Assembly (NCBI RefSeq): GCF_007655135.1
Contig: NC_045129.1
Coordinates: forward strand, 14,978,274 to 15,042,273
DNA length: 64,000 bases
DNA from: Punica granatum
Lineage: Eukaryota; Streptophyta; Magnoliopsida; Myrtales; Lythraceae
Direction: 5' to 3'
Part shown: positions 11,879 through 23,120 of the stretch, piece by piece
Numbering within the stretch: the stretch's first letter is position 1
How the letters are laid out: each line of letters starts with the position of its first letter
Translations under genes and position numbers: made by a program
The notes under the pieces: generated by a model
What the model was told of the DNA's origin: nothing
Seen by the model: the letters and a program-made list of their open reading frames with translations, nothing else
Databases searched by the model: none

Positions 11879-12469
11879 TATGTTTGATTGATACTCAATA
11901 AGAATATAAATAAAATTTTATTTTCATGCAAAATAGATGTTCTCATTATATTGATATATATACTTTAGAAACCCCAAGACAAGGGAGCGCACATTCGCAT
12001 GGGCCCGATACCCCAAAGCTAAGAAAGCCTGACATAAAAGACATTACACTATGCTCCCAAGCCCAGAAAAAGAAAGCACGTAGTCCATAAATACACGAGT
12101 GCACCAATTTGAAGGACACACAGGTATTCCCATGTGGTGCCTACTCCGTTCCAAAATTCCCAACCAATAAAAAGAAAAATCAGAACTGAGTTGAAGCTCG
12201 AAAGGTGATTCCCATTTTATTGTATTTTCATTTTATGAAGGGAAATTTTAATCTCGTTTAAATATGCTTTGGTAAAGGGAAGAGAAGGAAGGAGAAATTT
12301 TAATATTGTCTAAATATATGTTAGTAAAGGAAATGGAGCTTTACCCCTTATAGAACCGACTTGACCCGAACTGGACTAGTCGGGACTCATAGGCTTATGG
12401 ATCGTAGGATGCACACCGAAAAGGAAGTGGAGGGAAATATAAAGAATTTTATACAGAATAACTAATGGT
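11879..12469. other. AT-rich spacer
   Basis: No gene is seen. It contains a third partial copy of the SINE-like repeat at about 12347-12415 ('actagtcgggact', then 'ggatgcacacc'). Confidence 0.45.
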
Positions 12470-13610
12470 TAGGGCTGTTTCCACCCTTTGATGGCTAATC
12501 CATCCCTTTTTTTTGTTCATCTTACTAAAATGCCCCCAATACTTATTAATTACAATAGGTAATATGAATAAAGGCCCCTTAAATCACTCTCTAAATTTTC
12601 ATCTCTTCAATTCTTAATTAAATGTATACAACTTACTTTCCATTTGAACAATTTTCCTCTATTTACTCTAAATATCCCCTACTTCAAAATTATTTTACAA
12701 GATACTTTTGACTTTTGTACACTATATAAACAAAAAATATAATTTTAGAGATATTTTTAACTTTTGTACACTAAATAAGCAAAAACTATAATATTACCCA
12801 TATAGCCCAAAATCCCATTTATTTAGTATTCATTTAATTTTAATTAAAAATAAAAATTAAAAAAAGAACCAACTCTTTATTTTAAAATAAAATGACTTTC
12901 ATAACAAATATAAAAACGCAACATCAATTAATAAGAATATATATTTAAACTTATTGGTTTTTATATTGACTGAGATTCTTTTATTTTCATTGATGTTCAT
13001 TTTTTTTAGGAAAAAGTATATAAGTAATGAGTTTGTGCTTTTCTAAATAATAGATTTATATAGTCATACTCATATAGTTATGCTTTTCAATTTTCGTTTT
13101 GTTAGATCATAATCTTTTTAACTTGTTAGATATCAATTTAAATACTATTTATGAATTTATAATTACAAGACAAAAAATATAACATTGAATCGACAGTTAT
13201 CTTCCTTGAAGCGAGAACACTGTGTTATAAGGGGAACACATGTTCTAAATATTTTTTTTGTACCGTTAATTAAATATATAATTTTGTAGATGTGAATATT
13301 TTACTGTGTTATTAATATTTCTAACCAAGTAATAGGACACTAGAGAAAGTATATTTTGTACTTAGAGATAGCATTTTTTTTCCCATTCATTGTAGAGGAA
13401 TATGGAATTTTTTAAGTAATATGATGAATAAGTCCATTTTTAGAGTAAATTAGAAAAAGTTTCAGATTGGTAAGTTTAATTCTTTAGATAGTGATTTAAG
13501 GAGACTATCCATATTTAATTAGAGCAATTAATGTGCTATGAGGACATCTTGGAACAATGGATAACAAATGGAGTGGATTAACCAAAATAGGGGTGAAAAT
13601 AGCCCAGCCT
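12470..13610. mobile_element. Inverted-repeat DNA element, class uncertain (MULE- or MITE-like)
   Basis: The first ~220 bp (GGGCTGTTTCCACCC..., then GGCTAATCCA, CCCCTTAAATCACT) reappear inverted and diverged in the last ~230 bp (ending ...GGGGTGAAAATAGCCC). The interior is AT-rich and noncoding. I could not find a convincing target duplication, so the superfamily stays open. Confidence 0.5.
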
Positions 13611-14102
13611 AAATAATTTATCTTTCTTCCTTCCCCTCTCATTTTCTTTTCCATCAGATTTTACCTCCATTCCCCTCTCCCTTCCTTTTCCCTCAAATTA
13701 AAAAAGCTGTTATTTTTCGTTAGACTGTTAGAAAGTTAACTATAAATTTTTCGGTGGACTGTTAGAGAGTTAATTTGTTCTCACTATTTGCACTACAATT
13801 CTATATTCTCTAACTATGATCGGCGGCCTTTGTTGTTAAAAGCCTTAAATGGAAGGGATAATACAAATGTTAGATTTTTGAAGTATGATGACTAAATTAA
13901 TACCCGCGCGTTGCACATTATCTTTTTGTTAATTTCTGTAGGATTAAAAGCAGGTAATTTACACAGATGACAATAAATATAAATATAAAAAAAGTATGTT
14001 AAAAAAAACTATATATCTTAGCAAGTAGACCTAATCGTGAGTGCAAACGATTACATAATTTAGCCTAGTAGAAACGCGAATAGCAATAATCCGTAATTTA
14101 GC
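13611..14102. other. AT-rich spacer
   Basis: No gene is visible. It includes 'actaaattaatacccgcgcgttgca' type sequence near 13891-13915, whose reverse complement resembles a Helitron 3' terminus. Confidence 0.4.
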
Positions 14103-14440
14103 ATTGTTTGGTTTCACAAACCAATTTTAATTTTAATTTTAACTCCACTCGACTTAACTCCACTTATCTTCAATTCAATAACACAATTATTACTTTTTCT
14201 CAACTATTCATTACTTTTTTCACAATTCAATAACATAATCATTACTTTCTTTCAACTAATTATTACTTTTTCTCAATTATTCATTACTTTTTTTAAAATT
14301 TAACAATACAATCATTACTTTCTCTCAATTATTTATTACTTTTTCACACTTTTTCTCATAATTCAACTACACAATCATTACAATCCAATTAAAATCAAAA
14401 TCGAATTCTACTTAACTCTAAAACCAAATACACTATAAAT
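14103..14440 (-). mobile_element. MITE of the 'TGTTTGGTTT' family
   Basis: The left end reads TTGTTTGGTTTCACAAACC and the right end, reversed, reads GTATTTGGTTTTAGAGTTAA. The body contains repeated 'attacttttt' and 'caataca' blocks. On the minus strand it matches the elements at 42283-42545 and 42548-42790, which fixes it as a repeat family. Confidence 0.55.
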
Positions 14441-15510
14441 TTATGTGTCTTGTACTTGTAGGCGTATGGCCCATTAATTAATTGAATGTGAACAATTTCA
14501 CAGATATTGAGGAGTTCTTTCTAGTTATCAAGAAAACTTTTATTTTTTCAAGAAATATAATTACATATATATATATATATATTATTACATAATATGGACA
14601 CATAACTAAAATGCATTGAATATGTCACAAGCAAAATATAATGTAAATTTATTGAACTGGAATTAAAAGGCCAATGTAACGTGTGGATGAGGGTGTTTTT
14701 TTTTTTTTATGTTGCACGTTCTCATCTACCCACCTCGGATTTCATATATTATAATTGATTGATTAATTTGTTACTCATATAGATGACTTGTCTGTTTTTT
14801 TACACTAGTAATAACACCCTTGCGTTGCTGTGGGAACCACATGATATACATCAAGGAGGAGATTATCAAATTTTCTGCCAAAATTGTAAGTGCAGCTTCT
14901 GTGGTGCCATCGTTTGGAAGTTCAAAGTTTAAATGAAAAAGAAAAAACAAAATGAACATAAAAAGTTTCATTTTTCATACGTTGAAGCAACTTAAAATCA
15001 TATTTTATCATGATGTAATTTTTTCAGGTTTACATTCACAAAGTCAGGCCCAAATTGGTAAGCAAAAATAAATATGCCAGAGAAGTACGAAATGTAATTT
15101 AATACCATATTCGTATATAAAAATTTAGATGAGACATTAGCAATTTCAGGTGCTTGTACATGGATGAATTTTGTTTGCTAGGGATAATAAATCAACTCAT
15201 AATGTAAAGCTCCTCAAGTTAAATCTGCTGTCAAACAATCACCTTCATTTTTTATAGTTAAAAAAATTCAAGCGACCAGTAAATTAGAAAATAAAGTTCA
15301 CAATCCGTTATACATGAAAAATTAGAAAATAAAGTTCATAATCAGAAGCGCAATAATATTTGGGAAAGCCCAATAGCATTTGAAGTCCAAGCAAATATAA
15401 GTTGCCGCAGTTATCCGTCATGAGGAGGCTTTAAAAAAAAACATTATTTTTTAAAGCGTTAATTTCTACTTAGCTCGATCTTCTGTTGTGCTTCTTCCCC
15501 CAACCCATAG
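14441..15510. other. AT-rich spacer, no gene
   Basis: No gene is seen. It contains a (TA) microsatellite near 14563-14580 and a Helitron-like 3' end on the minus strand near 14804-14840. Confidence 0.45.
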
Positions 15511-15525
15511 AAGAACAGTTTTTGT

Positions 15526-15551
15526 TGTGTGTGTGTGTGTGTGGTGTGGGT

Positions 15552-15590
<39 letters not shown>
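15526..15590 (+). repeat. (GT)n followed by a 39-nt poly(G) run
   Basis: A GT-rich tract passes through GGTGTGGGT into 39 consecutive G residues at 15552-15590, then CGCGC. It can form G-quadruplexes. The open frames across it (poly-Gly or poly-Pro) are artefacts of the homopolymer. Confidence 0.9.
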
Positions 15591-15854
15591 CGCGCTGTGA
15601 TGGCACATAACGTGGTGGTTTTATCTGTCTGGACATATATACGATTTTGGGGAAACTATAAGCAAATTTCTTCAAAGTTACAACATGTGAATGTTACAAT
15701 GGTCAAGAGTTCCTTAATTATATTTTTTGGGTTTGGGATTGGGGAAGTTTATGATTTGACCCAGTAAAATTTATAAAATAAATTAATCGGAACAACTCAT
15801 TTTGATGTTGTAGGATGGCCAAATAATCCATCTAGCATTTACCGAACTACAATT

Positions 15855-16094
15855 AACCGATAAATTTAATTTGAACAATAAGAAATCGACCCAATAAAAG
15901 AAAAATTAAACAATACAAAAATAAATCTAATAGGGTTAGTATGGTGGTTGAAAAACACGATTTTCTAAGTAAAAATTCAAGTTCTGAAGTCATGAAGAAG
16001 AGTTCTCCTTATTGGGTGCATGCACGACCTATGTGTAGGACTCGTTTATTTTTTGATAATCGGATGAAACCTAAACACCTCTTATTATAAATTA
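15855..16094 (+). repeat. Direct duplication, left copy (SINE-like content)
   Basis: This aligns with 16935-17195 across about 240 bp. Shared blocks are 'gaaatc', 'gaaaaattaaac', 'tatggtgg', 'aagtcatgaa', 'ttctcctt', 'ttgggtg' and 'cctctt'. It contains a tRNA B-box-like 'caagttctga'. The 0.8-kb inverted-repeat element sits at its right edge. Confidence 0.5.
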
Positions 16095-16898
16095 GAATAG
16101 ATTACAAAAAAAAATTCAGAATTTACACTTTTTATCAATTTTAGCATGAACAATTTTTTTTTATCATGAAAATTCACAAATTATAGTTTTGGTATCAATT
16201 TTAGCACGACGTCAATACTTTCTTCAATTTTGATGGATTTGCTGATGTGGACGCCACATGGTTTATTGAGTGGGGCCCCAAAGTCTTCTTTCAATAAAAG
16301 AATATTTTCAAAATGAAACATTAGAGAAATCCTAATCGGGTTTCAAAGAAGGAAGGGGACAGCCGCAACCACCACCTCCCCGATTGAGATCATCAGCGAC
16401 CATAGTGGTTGCTGGTGACTCCACAGGGGCGGTGGTGGTCTCCGGCTAGGCTCCAACAACTTAAAATTTAATAAATAAAAGGTGAAAGGGAAAATAGAAA
16501 AGAGTCGATAGTAGGGGCCTCACTAACAGCCATTGGCCCCACAAGTGCGTTTGCCGGCGACCACTGAGGGCCCCAGTGACCCCAATTAATGAGGGTTGAT
16601 GGTCGTTGGCGAGGCCCACACCACCGGTTGTCGCCTCCGTTCTTTTTCCATGGAATCAGGGTTTTCCTTCCCTTTTCTTTGTAAATTTAGAATATTATAT
16701 TGTATAAAAAAGTCTTTTGAGACTACTCAGAAAGTCACATGACTTCCAGGTCATTAAGTCCAAAAAGATTGATGGAAAATTTGCCACCATAATAAAATTG
16801 ATATCAAGATGATAGTTGGTGAATTTTCATAATAAAAAGAATAATTTGTACTCAAATTGATATAAAGTGCAAAATTTGGATTTTTTTTATAATTTACC
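16095..16898. mobile_element. Non-autonomous Mutator-like element, 0.8 kb
   Basis: Diverged terminal inverted repeats of about 120 bp (left GAATAGATTACAAAAAA; right, reversed, GGTAAATTATAAAAAAA, both followed by a 'cacttt...tatcaattt' block). They are flanked by a perfect 10-base direct repeat, TTATAAATTA, at 16085-16094 and 16899-16908. The interior is markedly GC-rich for this window (Pro/Gly/Thr-type codons near 16360-16640), suggesting captured genic DNA, but I cannot identify a source. Confidence 0.65.
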
Positions 16899-16934
16899 TT
16901 ATAAATTACAAAGAAAAGAAAGAGGAACACACTA

Positions 16935-17195
16935 AAATTACTTGTTAACCAATAAATTTCAACAATAGGAAATCAACCCAACTGGAGAAAAATTAAACGA
17001 CACGAAAATAAACTAGATGGGATGGCATGGTGGTCAAACGATGCGAATCTCTTAGTAAAACATCAAGTTCGAGTCAATGTGAAGTCATGAAAAGGAATTC
17101 TCCTTGTTGGGTGATCTGCACAACTTGTGTTTCAGACTTACTTTTTTTTTTTTTAATAGTTGGACGAAATCTGAACTCCTCTTCTAAATTATAAA
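16935..17195 (+). repeat. Direct duplication, right copy (SINE-like content)
   Basis: Partner of 15855-16094. It has a B-box-like 'caagttcgagtc' near 17065 and a 'gggatggcatggtgg' block upstream at the expected A-box distance. A tRNA-derived SINE present twice, or one tandem duplication, both fit. Confidence 0.45.
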
Positions 17196-18339
17196 GAAAA
17201 AAGAGGAGTGCAAAACGCTAATTATTTCTTGACGATGGGAGAAGAAGCATACTTAGATGAAACAGTAACACGATATTTTTTAGATGAAGCACAGTTACTG
17301 CTGTGGTGACATCAAGCAAGCGAATTGCAACTGCAAGTCCTCCCTTGTCCCTTTGGCCTTTTTGGTTCGTCGTTTTTGTTTCGAAAACACAGGGAGTTTC
17401 AACTGTATATTTCTATATAATTAAAACGGCCTGGTTTTAAAGGACCTTCTAACAGGCGCCTCGTGTCTCTTCGGCTTTCTCATTGGCATTTCATTCATTT
17501 CAAAGGGGCAGCGGGTTTGTCTTTTCTTTTTTTCTTCTTTTTCATTTTTACCCACTTTCTTCTCGATTGGACATGAAAGGGGCAACGTTCTTTTTTTTTT
17601 CTAGGACAGTTTTTTCTCTTTCTCTTTCTGATCTACTTGCCGTTTACATTTTGTTTTTGTTTTATCTCCAATAATATGATTGGTTGGAAATGGAAAAAAC
17701 AAGGTTGCTCGTTTTTAATAGTTCCATCAAGAGCGGAAAGAGGTGTGTCTTTATCAACGAAAAAATACATGCGTTGGTCACTCTAGATGAAATGGAGGGG
17801 CACTTCTCTATGTGGTTACTGGTTAGATACATGATTAATCAAAATTTGTCTAGATATTTTGACAAAAAAGGATTTATTCGGATATATTGAAAATGCAAAA
17901 ATTTTTAAAGTCGTCAAAAGGATTAGGAGATTGAAATATATCTAAATTCATTGAAATTGTAAAATGAAATTATAAAAAATTGAGAAATTCTATTTTGAAT
18001 TCCGTACTTTATAATAGAAATAAATGTAATAATACTACAGACATATATGTACGATATTATTTATTTATTTATTTACTTATGTATTTTACTTGAATGAGGA
18101 TTACTTTTACAAAAGGCCAACGGGAATGAAAGTATAAATGGGGAATGGTTTGTAAGAATTTTGGAAGTAATCAACCGAAGATTTAAATAATTAAAATCGG
18201 AAAGATGGCTAATCACAAGAAAATACTCACAAATTACGAATAGTCGAAGTTCTATTTTTTTAATGTATGGGTGAAAATCTTTTTTTTTTCATTACAACTA
18301 TTTTTTGGTACGGATATAATTAGATAGAATTGTTGGAAA
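17196..18339. other. AT-rich spacer, no gene
   Basis: Short open frames at 17483-17674 and 17684-17890 are poly(T)- or A-driven and match nothing I know. No feature can be supported. Confidence 0.45.
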
Positions 18340-18867
18340 ATATAAATAGAGAAAATTAACACTGTACAACATGATATTTTGACATTTTTCACTGCATAAC
18401 ATATATCGCGATCATTTCATCGCATAACACGATTTATAATTGGAAAATTTTTACCACACAGTACAACGTTAACTTTCTGTCAAATGATGGATTGAAAGCC
18501 GATGTGGCTAGATTTTTTGGCCTTCTCGTGCATACATTGTCAAATGTGGGACCCATTCCCATCTCTCCCACCCCTTTCCCTCCACTAATAAATCACTTTA
18601 GGGCACGTTGGTTCGCTGGAATATAATTGACAGAGAATAGAATAGATAGGGAATAAAATAGAAATTTTGATGAAATTTTTTTATTTGGTTGGAGGGAATA
18701 GCAAAATTGAGAATTATAATTCTAATGTTTAGTTGCGTAGAATAAGGAATGGAAACAACAAGAATAGGGTGAAAAGACAAAAATACCCTTCATGCTAAAT
18801 CTAATGGGTTTTATAAGATAAATAGATAACTTTAATGGTAATTTTTATAATTAATAAAATATAAACA

Positions 18868-19454
18868 TTTTAAATAATTTAAAAGTAAATAAATTTTAAA
18901 AAATAATTATTTTAATTAAATTACTAAAAATTTTGTTTATTAATAAAATTAATTATTTTAATAATTTAATAAGCATAATGATCTAAAGAATTAATAAAAA
19001 ATTTATCTTAATAAAAACATGTTCTCTTACAATTAAAAATTATCGTATATTATAATTTAATTACTAATTAAATAATTAACAATGAATAGACATTTAACAA
19101 AAATATTTCAATTATTAAATAAATTTTTAAAAATTAATTTTTTAAATTATATTACTGAAAATTATGCTTATTAATAAAATTAATTATTTTAATAATTTAA
19201 TAAGCATAATTATCTAAAGAATTAATAAAAAAAAGTATCTTAATAAAAACATGTTCTCTTACAATTAAAAATTATCGTATATTATAATTTAATTACTAAT
19301 TAAATAATTAACAATGAATAGACATTTAATAAAAATATTTCAATTATTAAATAAATTTTAAAAAATTAATTTTTTAATTACATTACTGAAAATTGTGCTT
19401 ATTAATAAAATTAATTATTTTAATAATTTAATAAGCATAATTATCTAAAGAATG
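18868..19454 (+). repeat. 231-bp AT-rich tandem repeat, about 2.5 copies
   Basis: The marker 'taagcataat' occurs at about 18970, 19201 and 19432, giving a period of 231 bp. Complete units are nearly identical, including a long 'acatgttctcttacaatt' block. It is inside the Mutator-like element at 18349-21843. Confidence 0.8.
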
Positions 19455-20097
19455 TGATAAGAACAAAGATGAGGAAGGTCACACTTTGCTTGACAATTAA
19501 CAAATACAGTACAACGTTTATTCCAAAAACAAAAAGACATACACAGTACATATTGAACAATAGAATGAGGAAAACATACACAGAAACATCTCAGTACATC
19601 CAAACACGATATAGCTACATATCAATTTTCCTCTTCTTGTTCTTACTCTGCAAACTCAAGCGATCCATAACGGCAAAATGGATTAGGAGATTATTATAGT
19701 GAAGTAGTCAATTTTCTTTGCATTATCAAGCAAGAACTACTATAGTCATATTATAAGAGCTAATAAAAATTCCATTTTCGACAACAAGAAATCATTTCCA
19801 CATGCCAACAGCTCAACCAAAAGAGAAATCAACTAATTCAACCAAAACAGAAATCAATTCCATTTACCAACAGAACATTCAACCATCTGTCACTGGATGC
19901 AAAATTCCTATCCACACGCCAACAACTCAACCATATTCAACCAATTCCATTTGCCATCAACTAATACAGAAATCACTTCCAAAAAATTGCCTCAATCAAC
20001 CAACAGATAACCAAGAATCAAACCTAAAAAATCGCTCTGGATGCTTAGCAACAACACAAATCAGACAGAGACAGACTAGTTGAGGTCGACTAAATAC

Positions 20098-20164
20098 CTT
20101 GGATGCAGAAATCGAGGATGAAGCTGAGGATGAAGTTGCCGTCGTAGTTGGAGAAGGATTTCAT
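20098..20164 (-). pseudogene. Exon-like fragment captured in the Mutator-like element
   Basis: On the minus strand an ATG at 20164 opens 22 codons (M-K-S-F-S-N-Y-D-G-N-F-I-L-S-F-I-L-D-F), ending in CAAG|GTATTTA, a plausible splice donor near 20098. It looks like a first coding exon. I cannot assign a family, and no following exon was found. Confidence 0.3.
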
Positions 20165-21852
20165 TGCTCAGAGGTCCTGTCTGTAGGTCAGAAGACAAAA
20201 ACTAGGACGGAGACGGAGACGCTTGAGAGGCTTCTTCTGCAAAAAAAAAAAAATTCCTATTCGATGAAGCCCCCTTAGCTCTGCCATTCGCGATTGATAG
20301 GGGTTAGCTCTATAAATGTGTGGAGCCAAGGACGGGTTCTTCGTCACTACGATTGATTGAGGGAAGAATAGGGAGAGTGAGCTAGGGGTAGAATTATTAG
20401 TCGAGAATGGGTGGAATTAAAGGACATTTGAACCTACCTGCTTCGGCTTAAGGGAGGTCCTCGAGCTTTTGTCTCTCATTCGACTCAATCCTACTGGCAG
20501 TGGAGTGGTGGAGATCAACACCGCAACCCTTTTCCTTTATGAGACAGACAAATCGATAGAAAAAACGAGAGAAATTGATAACAAAATGCTGCTGGAGCTC
20601 TGCTAGGGTTTCAGATGTTCTTCCGAAAGGGAAATGTCGAGCTCTGCTAGGGTTTCTGCAGAATTTTAATGGGATGGAATGCGATTGTAATTAGTGAAAG
20701 AAGATGAGGGTGTTTTTTTCCTTTCACGTCCATTTTCGGATCCGGAAATCCCAATTCGGACCGTGCTGGGGCACCCGTATTCCACATGTAAACCGGGTAG
20801 CTCTTTTGGATCGGAATACTTATTCGGGATTCCATTGAACCAAACGACGGAATAACTATTACGTACGGAATATTTATTTCGTTCCCTACCTAAACCTGTG
20901 AACCAAACATAGCTGTAGGGTTTATACCATCCCTATTCCATTATTTCCCTGCATCAAAGAAAAACAAAGGGGAAAGGGTCAAGTGTTTTTGCTCCTCTTC
21001 TTCTACAATTGGTATGTGGTTCTCCGTATTCATTCTTCTGTGTAATTGTGCTGAAGTGGAAGGTTCATTTGGCATAGAGACTGGGATTTTCTTTTTTCTT
21101 TTTTGCAGGGTTGGATTTGTGTTGGAAAAATAACATCGAGTTGGTCGATTGAAATGGGGGAAGCTTCTGCGACATCATCCAATGTCTCTCAAGTTGATAT
21201 TCCTTCTCGAATAAGGGACCAACCCTTCTCCCTTTCCCTAGCAGGGCACACCCCTTCAAGCTTTCTCCAAGGTTGTCCCATCTGCATGTATCCCAAAGCA
21301 ACAATTTTTTATACAGATTCTCAACTCTAACGCATTACAAAACATGGAAAAGGAAAATATGGACCAACTCTGGACTGATAAGCTTTTCCCGATTCTCCAA
21401 AGTGTCGCACTATGGACTCCCAGTGCGCCCTTTGGCTCCAACAATTCAATCCTTCAACAATTGGAAGCTTCTCTGGAGTTTTGTAGTTCGATTTTTACTA
21501 CAGGGTTTGTATGAATGGAGTTGGGGAAAAGAGGGAAAATGGGGAGAGGATGGAAATAAAGGAGATGAAACGACAAAGAAGGAAATGAGAAGAAGCGGGA
21601 AAAGCTTAGCAATGGAGAAAAGGGGTGGGAGAGATGGGACTGAGTCTCACATTTGACCATGCATGCAGTGGAAGGCCAAAAAATCGAGCCACATCAGTTT
21701 TCTGTCCAGCCTTCGACAGAAAGTTAACGTCATGCTATTTGGTGAAAATTTTTTAAATATTATGTTATGTGATGAAACAATCACGATATATGCTATGCAG
21801 TACAAAAATGTCAAAATATTGTGCTATATGGCGTAATTTTCCCATATAAATA

Positions 21853-22634
21853 TAACTAATAAATTTGTAAATGATTGTAATCCGTAGAGTTGGAGGGGCA
21901 TGAGTACACTTATAAGATTATGAGAAAGGGTATGATGGTGAGACACTCTTTTCCTATGCTTATCAAAAGACACCACTAAAATCATTAATCATGTCTATAA
22001 ACAAGCAAAGGATAAATTAAAAAAAGTATATACATAGTAAAAGGGTAGAACGGGAATTATGAAATGTATAAAAGGGTAATATGAAAATTATGAAATGTGA
22101 AGAAACACTTTTTGAGCTTTATACGATGAGAGCACTATTAATATAAATTGAAATTAAGGGATACAATTAAGTTCAGATGATCCTCAAGGATATAAAAGGA
22201 GTGAAAATTGACTTAAGATCATATTGGCCTAAGTCATTAGCCTGAGAATTATCAGTACGTGAAATTTAAGAATATTTTCACTCTGAGAAACTACTAAAAA
22301 GGCTAACTATATCCAGATGATTATGTTCCTAATCTCCCAAGGGGATGAAGTGATGTATGAATAGCATAACAAGCGAGAGGGCATAACATCTAATCCAACC
22401 ATGATCCAGAGCTATCAATATGGCAAACAATTAAATAGCCTTCGTTAAAATAATAATAAAAAAGAGCAGAAGAGCAGCGTTAGCCTCCGCTTGTAAAAAA
22501 GAGAGAGCTTATTATGATGGAGTGAACCCAGCATATAGACTTTAAATTTTTAGAAAATAAGAAGAATGACTAAGAAGGAATACACGTGTCAACAAGATTG
22601 TCGACATGGATCAATTTTTCAGATAAACTGATAT
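21853..22634. other. Spacer between Mutator-like and gypsy elements
   Basis: AT-rich with no open frame of interest. It ends in ggaag (22635-22639), the target duplication of the gypsy element. Confidence 0.5.
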
Positions 22635-22639
22635 GGAAG

Positions 22640-23083
22640 TGATGCGGTAGAAGAAGGGGCAAGTCGGTACCTGGAAAAAAATAGGTTCTGACTACCATGT
22701 CTCATGGGAAACGGCATCTGGAACAAAACTCATGCCGTCGGCCGTGAAATTACGAAATTTAGGTCGAATTCCATCGTTTAGGGTCTCAAATAGGCATTTA
22801 TTGTTATTAGGGTGGTTTTGCAATTTTAGGAAAAATTTAATGTTTTTCGTGCAATTTAGGCATTTTTATTTCTATTTAAACTTTGTACAACCCTAAGGTT
22901 GAAGACAGTTTTTTTTCGGATTATCAATAAAGTCTTGGAGCTACCGTGCTCTTTCGTCCAATCTCGGATTTGATTATAGTTTGATACCTGTTTCCTGGTA
23001 TTTGTAGAATTAACAGGCTGTAAAAGATTGTTGTCTGGTATTCATGCGCGAATCAATAGATCGGAATTTGTTCCGTTGCGTCA
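22640..23083 (+). repeat. gypsy 5' LTR
   Basis: Runs from TGATGCGGTAG to TTGCGTCA. It contains 'tatcaataaagtcttgg' near 22922, a polyadenylation-like AATAAA shared with the 3' LTR. Confidence 0.9.
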
Positions 23084-23085
23084 AT

Positions 23086-23097
23086 TGGTATCAGAGA
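23086..23097 (+). other. Primer binding site, tRNA-iMet type (gypsy)
   Basis: TGGTATCAGAGA lies two bases after the 5' LTR and matches the initiator methionine tRNA 3' end over its first 11 bases. Confidence 0.8.
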
Positions 23098-23120
23098 CTA
23101 CAGTTTGATCTTGAACAATC

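Larger units (their letters stand above)
18349..21843. mobile_element. Mutator-like element, 3.5 kb, with captured sequence and nested repeats
   Basis: Terminal inverted repeats of about 260 bp run 18349-18600 and 21590-21843, about 75-80% alike (ends GAGAAAATTA and, reversed, GGGAAAATTA; shared inner blocks 'gttaactttctgtc', 'gatgtggct', 'gattttttggccttc'). The exact 9-base duplication ATATAAATA flanks both sides (18340-18348 and 21844-21852), as expected for MULEs. No transposase is seen. The interior holds a 231-bp tandem repeat, a short exon-like segment on the minus strand near 20098-20164, and ends at about 18602 and 20910 that look like a nested smaller DNA element ('gttggttcgctggaata' against, reversed, 'gtttggttcacagg'). 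Confidence 0.75.

Noticed and set aside
15466..15767. Open frames with poly-proline or poly-glycine on both strands
   Set aside because: They exist only because of the (GT)n and 39-nt poly(G) microsatellite.
19802..20083. 93-codon Thr/Gln/Asn-rich frame
   Set aside because: Built from repeated 'caactcaacca' words in the interior of a Mutator-like element; no domain and no homologue recognised.
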